Assembly (NCBI GenBank): GCA_032622095.1
Contig: CP136069.1
Span: 36,680,194 to 36,744,193, forward strand
Direction of reading: 5' to 3'
Length of the DNA: 64,000 nucleotides
Source of the DNA: Siphonodentalium dalli
Lineage: Eukaryota; Mollusca; Scaphopoda; Gadilida; Siphonodentaliidae
The position numbers and the translations under genes were made by a program. Numbering within the stretch: the stretch's first letter is position 1; each line of letters opens with the position of its first letter. Of this stretch, positions 59,111 through 64,000 are shown piece by piece. The notes under the pieces are model-generated. The model was given only the letters and a program-made list of their open reading frames with translations, searched no databases and was not told the DNA's origin.

Positions 59111-60081
59111 TAGTACATGTGTATTCAGTTCAAATTCATACAGATATCTTTCAGACTTTCATGTTTACAAAATGTAGGCGCGCATAGTCCTGCTCGCTGG
59201 GTTTTGGCCAGCCGCGCGGTTTCTATCAAGATAAAATAAACAGCGGAAATACATTCATAAATGTTGCGTAAATTGAATTAGTTTACTCACGATGGATGTC
59301 CATTGAAACTCTTTGATGGTTTAACACTGCTTAATCCACTATCCATTAGCACAAGTGAATGTTACACACTGTGTTTTCATATTGTACATGCTCCTACCCC
59401 GGTATATTAATTGTAATTCATAATTATTAATAAGGAATTAATTTAATACTCCGATTCAATGCTGACGAAATAAATACGGTAACATCTCCCGGCCACGTGG
59501 TCTCGCTTTGATTTTCCAGGAATTTATGTGACGTCATAAGCCATACATAGAAATCGTTCAAATGTATTTTTAGCTTCGAATCATTCAGTCTCAGACAGAT
59601 AGTGCATTTGACACTTCACATCGTGTGACGTCAAAAAACTTAAACTGCCAATCATCGTGGCACGAGGGATCACCTTTTGATGAATGCCGACAATGAATGT
59701 TGGTTTTGGAGAATTCATTTGATATTTTGCTACAACATTCAAGCTGTTTCTTTATACTTGTACGCTCTCCATATTTGGCTAGGCGCGCAATTGATCGCTC
59801 ACTGGTTTTCAATTTTAGCCGCGCGATGGTGCGCAAGAGCGATCTCACGCCTCAAAAATTAAGTCTGATCTTTCTGTTGATTCCAACGTTAACACTATTA
59901 CTTAATATTTTTACCACTTTAGAGGGCGTTCTTTATTAGATGAACATTATTTTACCCACACGTCATGATTCCATGATTTTAAGGTGAAGTTGAACAGAAG
60001 CGAGCGCTAAGCTTTGTTTTCATTAAAGCATGCTCACACCAGGACGGTGTGGTAATAATAGTAATAGCATGATTTTGTCGG
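59111..60081. other. Non-coding spacer; nothing recognised
   Basis: Frames at 59,591-59,848 (minus) and 59,677-59,939 (plus) overlap and have no motif. GCGCGC-containing patches near 59,210 and 59,815 are not part of a defined element. Confidence 0.3.
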
Positions 60082-60181
60082 GCACCTTGGTTTCTTTACA
60101 GCCCTCCAGGAATGATTAACTCCGTCTCGGGTCTATAAATAGGCCCTCGGGCTGTTAATCATTCCTGTCGGGTCCAGGTGC
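60082..60181. repeat. Interrupted 100 bp palindrome with TATAAATAG in the loop
   Basis: AGGAATGATTAAC (60,108-60,120) is inverted at 60,154-60,166, and an outer pair GCACCTTGG/TCCAGGTGC lies at the edges. The loop contains CTCGGGTCTATAAATAGGCC, a TATA-box-like string. Probably a small fold-back relic; promoter function is speculative. Confidence 0.6.
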
Positions 60182-60266
60182 TACCACGGCCGAGTACTAG
60201 TAACTTTATAACCCTGTGGCGACTGCAGTAGCGTTCTTTAATGTGCACACAGCAAGGCGGAATACA

Positions 60267-60922
60267 GGAGAAGTCGGCCCCAGAGAAGTCGGCCCAGAAG
60301 TCGGCCCCGTACGAAGTCGGCCCAGCTATTAACATCAGTTAGTGACATGTTTACTCAATTGAGTAACATACATGTATATCAGGTGTCACGGAAACCTTGT
60401 TCAACACTACATTGTATATGACTTAGTGTTGATCTTTATCGGCGTTTCGCTGACTGCTTCCATGTGGAAATCCCTCTGGCGCGACGCCCATTATAATTAT
60501 GACAGGACATTGTTTAGGTCTATAGATTAATTGGCTGACTAACTGTGAAGGTTCGTATCTGGTCTAATACCATGTCTTGTATATATGGCTATTTTTCCGG
60601 TACAGATTTAAATTTCCGTTTAACGAACCCTATCGACATATCTGCGTAAAGCCATGACAGTGCGCGATAAGAAAATGGATTGCCAGGAGGTGATATAATC
60701 CTCCTTGACACCATGTGACCAAAACATGGTCACATAAAATGGAATGCTACGAGGTGATGTAATCCCTTATGACACCGTGTGGCGAAATGTCGGTCTCATC
60801 TTATTGTGCCACAGGCATTAACAAGCAGTAAAATAATAATGGGGCCGACTTTTCTTGACCAATCTTTAATTTACCCGGGCCGACTTCTCTTGTGGCCGAC
60901 CTTGTTTTGGGCTGACTTCTCC
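60267..60922. mobile_element. Fold-back element with GAAGTCGGCCC subrepeats at both ends
   Basis: The left end has four direct subrepeats of GAAGTCGGCCC(C) (60,270-60,330). The right end has inverted GGGGCCGACTTTTCTTG, GGGCCGACTTCTCTTG and GGGCTGACTTCTCC (60,841-60,922). Terminal GGAGAAGTCGGCCC against GGGCTGACTTCTCC forms ~14 bp TIRs. The interior contains a duplicated 'GAGGTGAT-TAATCC-TGACACC-TGTG' block (60,688-60,715 and 60,749-60,781). No target duplication clear; no coding capacity. Confidence 0.6.
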
Positions 60923-61029
60923 AGATACCCCGAGGCATGTATACAGGTTAGCCATTTATGTCCGCACCCCCAATCAGACAGCATACTGCAGAACAACAAA
61001 ATACCTGGATAGATGTTGTAATGGGGGAA

Positions 61030-61205
61030 GTCGGTATTTTTGCATTCGGATCTTTATTCAGTGATCTCAAATGAGACTTTTCAGCTTTACAAACTTGGTA
61101 TCTGACCGAGTTCTGATTTTTGTCAGAATACCCTGACCAGGTTGCGATCCCTGGCCCGCTAGCACGAGAGACCAGTACACTACAGTACCTCTCGGCTATC
61201 GACTT
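61030..61205 (-). repeat. tRNA-derived SINE-like segment with pol III A and B boxes
   Basis: On the minus strand, TAGCCGAGAGG (61,198-61,188) fits an A box and GGATCGCAACC (61,150-61,140) a B box (consensus GGTTCRANNCC), 37 bp apart, as in tRNA genes. The intervening TCTCTCGTGCTAGCGGGCC resembles an anticodon arm region. A complete cloverleaf is not evident, so a tRNA pseudogene or tRNA-derived SINE head is more likely than a functional tRNA. The downstream body to about 61,030 is presumed SINE tail. Confidence 0.5.
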
Positions 61206-61489
61206 CCCTAGATTTAAGTAATTGACCCCCTCTATAGTGGTGTCACCCCATGTAATACTGCTGTATTATATAAGAAATGAACGGCGGGTTCAATGTGGTC
61301 ATCGGATTTTTACCGCAAGAAAAATTCAGCAAACTGCATGAACCCCGAAGTAGTAAAGCCAAAAAAATATACCTGTGTTTCCGGTGACCCGCCCACCCCT
61401 ATTTCGGAGCTCCTGACGGTTTTCATTTTATTCATTTTGCAAAATTCCAACGCATCCCGTTTTATTAGCTCAACTTACAACTTTGTAAG
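61206..61489. other. Non-coding spacer; nothing recognised
   Basis: Contains the plus frame 61,293-61,583 without a domain. GTGACCCGCCCACCCCTATT at 61,384 recalls the GTGACCCGCC MITE end (17,013), but no partner was found. Confidence 0.3.
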
Positions 61490-61610
61490 TTTGAGCTATT
61501 GCCATGGGTTGGCGTCCGTCATCCGTGTGTCTGTGTGTCCGTCAACAATTTACTTTGTCGCAGGATACAGGTTGTGCCTTTAGTCTGATCTCTTTGAAAT
61601 TTGTCATGAA

Positions 61611-62207
61611 CAGGGTCCGCGCTGGAACGAAATTTACATTTGCCAAATAATTTGCCAAATGAAAATATTTTTTGCCAAATTCTTTTAGAATTTGCCAAAT
61701 ATTATTCCCAATAGCATCATTTTCTGCAACCTTGACTGAGTCTTATGTTTCGACACTCACTGTTTGATATCAATAAAAAAGCAGTTAGTTAATGATTATG
61801 ATCTCATCTATTACGGTTTATCATACAACAATAAACCGATTACCGAACAATACAATAGTAGAAGCGTTGCTTGATCAAAAGCGAACATCATATGAAGATT
61901 AGCTATGTAAGCACCACCATCACACTAAATAGAGGTAATCCCTCCACCCGTCGATACTAATGATATCAGATTAACTGCATCTTAATGGAGGTGTTAACTT
62001 TTGCGAAACCATATAAAACACAACTAATATAATTCCATTGTAATAATTTCCGAAAATGAATGGTATTGATTGACCGATATTTTTTAACTTCATTAATAAG
62101 GAATTAAAAAGTGACTTGCCAAAACTTTTGCCAAATGAAAATATTTTTTGCCTACTGTGAATTATTTTTGCCATTGGCAAATTTGGCAAGTGGCAGAGCG
62201 AACCCTG
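61611..62207. mobile_element. hAT-type MITE, 597 bp, perfect 8 bp target duplication GTCATGAA
   Basis: Ends CAGGGTCCGCGCTGG and (reverse complement of right end) CAGGGTTCGCTCTGCC. Flanked by GTCATGAA at 61,603-61,610 and 62,208-62,215, an exact 8 bp duplication of a motif native to the host tandem repeat. The interior has repeated TTTGCCAAAT words near both ends (61,630-61,700 and 62,115-62,190), sub-terminal repeats typical of hAT elements. No transposase. Confidence 0.92.
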
Positions 62208-62233
62208 GTCATGAATGTTGACATTGACATGTA

Positions 62234-62629
62234 CCCTGCTGGACAAAACAAGTGTCCATTGGCACCACGGTGTATTTGCCATTCGGGTGCAGTGTCAGAG
62301 TTTGTAACTGCAGTTGAGCGCCGCGGCCGAGCGGCAAGTACATGTACACCGCGGCCGAACGACAAGTACACATGTACACCATGGCCAAAAAGCAACTACA
62401 ACGGGGCCGAATGGTATGTACACCGTGGTTAGATTTCTGGTTTGTATTGTCTTTTTTCAGTTTGATGAATGTACACAGCGGCAACTACATTTGTACACCA
62501 TGGCCGAATGGCAAATAAACCAATGCCCAACTGTAGTTAGCCAGTGGAGCGCGGTGTAGTTGCATTTCGGCCGCGGTGGCAATGCTAAGCGCACCGTGGT
62601 TAAGTGGACACTTGTTTTTCCCAGCAGGG
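62234..62629. mobile_element. TA-target MITE, copy 2, with empty-site proof
   Basis: TIR CCCTGCTGGACAAAACAAGT and inverse. Flanked by TA on both sides (62,232-62,233 and 62,630-62,631). Removing it restores GACATGTAGATGGGAACGA, the sequence found uninterrupted in neighbouring tandem units (62,909 and 63,233), so the target is TA and the boundaries are exact. Confidence 0.93.
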
Positions 62630-63516
62630 TAGATGGGAACGAATCATTTTGGGGTCTTTCGATCGAAAAACATCTTGGTGGCCATCTTGGATTTCAAGGT
62701 TGTGCCTTTGGTCTGATCTTCATGAAATTTGTCATGGATGTTAACAATGACATGTACCGGTAGTTGGGAACAAGTTCTTTTGGAATAAACGGCCAAAAAA
62801 CATGGCCGCTGGCAGCCATCTTTGGTTTCAAAATTAAATAGATTGGCGCAGTCTACAGGTCGTACTGTTCGTCTGATTATCATGAAATTTGTCATAGATG
62901 TTAATATTGACATGTAGATGGAAACGAGTTATGTTGGGATCGTTAGGCCAAAAAACATGGCCACCAGTAGCCATCTTGGATTTTACTCTTTGCATGACTA
63001 TATCCTTTGGCACGGGCTACATGTCGTACCTTTGGTCTGATCTTCATGAAATTTGTCATGGATGTTAAAAATGACATGTACCGGTAGTTGGGAACAAGTT
63101 CTTTTGGAATAAACGGCCAAAAAACATGGCCGCTGGTGGCCATCTTGGATTTCAAAATTAAATCCATTGGTGTGGTCTACAGGTTGTACTGTTCGTCTGA
63201 TCATCATGAAATTTGTCATAGATGTTAATATTGACATGTAGATGGGAACGAGTTATTTGGGTTTGTTAGGCCAAAAAACATGGCCACCAGTAGCCATCTT
63301 GGATTTTACTCTTTGCATGACTAAATCCTTTGGCGCGGGCTACAGGTCGTAGCTTTGGTCGGATCTTCATGAAATTTGTCATAGATTTTAACAATGACAT
63401 GTAGATGGGAACGAGTCCTTTTGGGGTCATTCGGCCAAAAAACATGGCCGCCAGCAGCCATCTTGGATTTTACTCTTTGCATGACTAAATCCTTTGGCAC
63501 AGGCTACAGGTCCTTA

Positions 63517-63890
63517 CCCCGCTGGACAAAACAAGTGTCCATTGGCACCGCAGTGTATTTGCCGTTCGGCTGCGGTGTCACAGTTTGTAACTGCAGTTGA
63601 GCACTGCGGCCGAACAGCAAGTACACTGCGGCCGAACGGCAAGTTCACTGCGTCCGAACGGCAACTACATGTACCCTCGCGGTCGAATGACATGTACATT
63701 TTTGGTTTGTATTTTCTTTTTTCAGTTTAATGAAAGTACATGTACACCATGCCAAATAGCAAGTAAACCGCAGCCCAACTGTAGTTAGCCGGTGGAGCCG
63801 CGGTGTACCGGTACATGTAGTTGCATTTCGGCCGCGGTGGCAACGCTAACCGCACCGCAGTTAAGTTGACACTTGTTTTGTCCAGCAGGG
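63517..63890. mobile_element. TA-target MITE, copy 3
   Basis: TIR CCCCGCTGGACAAAACAAGT (one change) and inverse ending CAGCAGGG; TA at 63,515-63,516 and 63,891-63,892. The empty equivalent is CTACAGGTCGTAGCTTTGGTC at 63,340-63,360. The interior is shorter than in copies 1 and 2 but colinear. Confidence 0.92.
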
Positions 63891-64000
63891 TACTTTTGTC
63901 AGATCATTATGGAATTTGTCATTAATGTTGACATTGACATGTAGATGGGAATGAGTCATCTTGGGGTCATTTGGCCAAAAAACATGGCCGCTGGCAGCCA

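Larger units (their letters stand above)
61490..64000. repeat. Diverged ~160 bp tandem repeat, hosting three MITE insertions
   Basis: Units share TTTGGTCTGATCTTCATGAA, then ATTTGTCAT-GATGTTAA-ATTGACATGTAGATGGGAACGAGT (split here by spaces in the source), then GGCCAAAAAACATGGCC and AGCCATCTTGGATTT. The AACATGGCC word recurs near 62,798, 62,957, 63,126, 63,286, 63,446 and 63,978; spacing is ~155-165 bp except where a MITE intervenes. Two subtypes alternate (TTTACTCTTTGCATGACTAA against TTCAAAATTAAATCCATTGG), giving a ~320 bp dimer. The array continues beyond the right edge. Confidence 0.82.

Noticed and set aside
61188-61198. Functional tRNA gene on the minus strand at about 61.14-61.21 kb
   Set aside because: A and B boxes are plausible but acceptor and anticodon stems do not pair convincingly; called SINE-like instead.

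Overview
The window is nuclear DNA of a multicellular animal: very large tandem arrays, many short terminal-inverted-repeat (TIR) elements, an intron-containing receptor gene, a CCHC-knuckle retrotransposon Gag and a Crypton-type tyrosine recombinase relic, with no operon-like gene packing. The receptor (r-opsin-like TM6/TM7) and the style of the diverged ~160 bp repeats would fit a marine invertebrate, perhaps a lophotrochozoan such as a mollusc; that placement is inference only. About half of the 64 kb is tandem repeat and conventional coding sequence is scarce.

Layout. 1-974: minus-strand Gag of an LTR retrotransposon running off the left edge, with a possible primer-binding site. 2-8 kb: sparse relics, including a small TIR element, a palindromic MITE relic, a reverse copy of a repeat family that recurs at 24-26 kb, and five diverged ~163 bp tandem units. 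8.22-10.54 kb: a broken Crypton/DUF3504-type recombinase between two ~490 bp inverted arms. 10.9-11.5 kb: a 30 bp minisatellite and a near-perfect 57 bp-arm palindrome. 12.5-15.2 kb: 2.3 tandem copies of a ~1.35 kb unit. 17-18.5 kb: two MITE families. 18,490-18,984 (minus): last exon of an opsin-like GPCR that lacks the Schiff-base lysine and has a heptad-repeat tail; a hAT-type MITE lies just upstream of it. 20.1-22.3 kb: a 38 bp satellite. 22.4-22.8 kb: a TTAA-flanked MITE made of nested hairpins.

23.5-57.7 kb is dominated by a 36 bp satellite with higher-order structure. It is split once by a 2.8 kb retroposon-like insertion (23.6-26.4 kb) and once by unique sequence plus a 3,467 bp segmental unit repeated 2.2 times (48.0-55.6 kb). 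That unit carries three diverged terminal-exon-like segments, a fold-back element and a TGTGTA/TACACA cluster. 57.7-64 kb: spacer with three copies of a TA-target MITE, a hAT MITE with a perfect 8 bp target duplication, a tRNA-derived SINE-like segment and a diverged ~160 bp tandem repeat that hosts several of the insertions.

There is no pathway here. The picture is of a satellite-rich, transposon-rich intergenic region with the 3' end of one receptor gene. The long open frames inside the 36 bp array result from a stop-free unit whose length is a multiple of three, and I do not call them genes.
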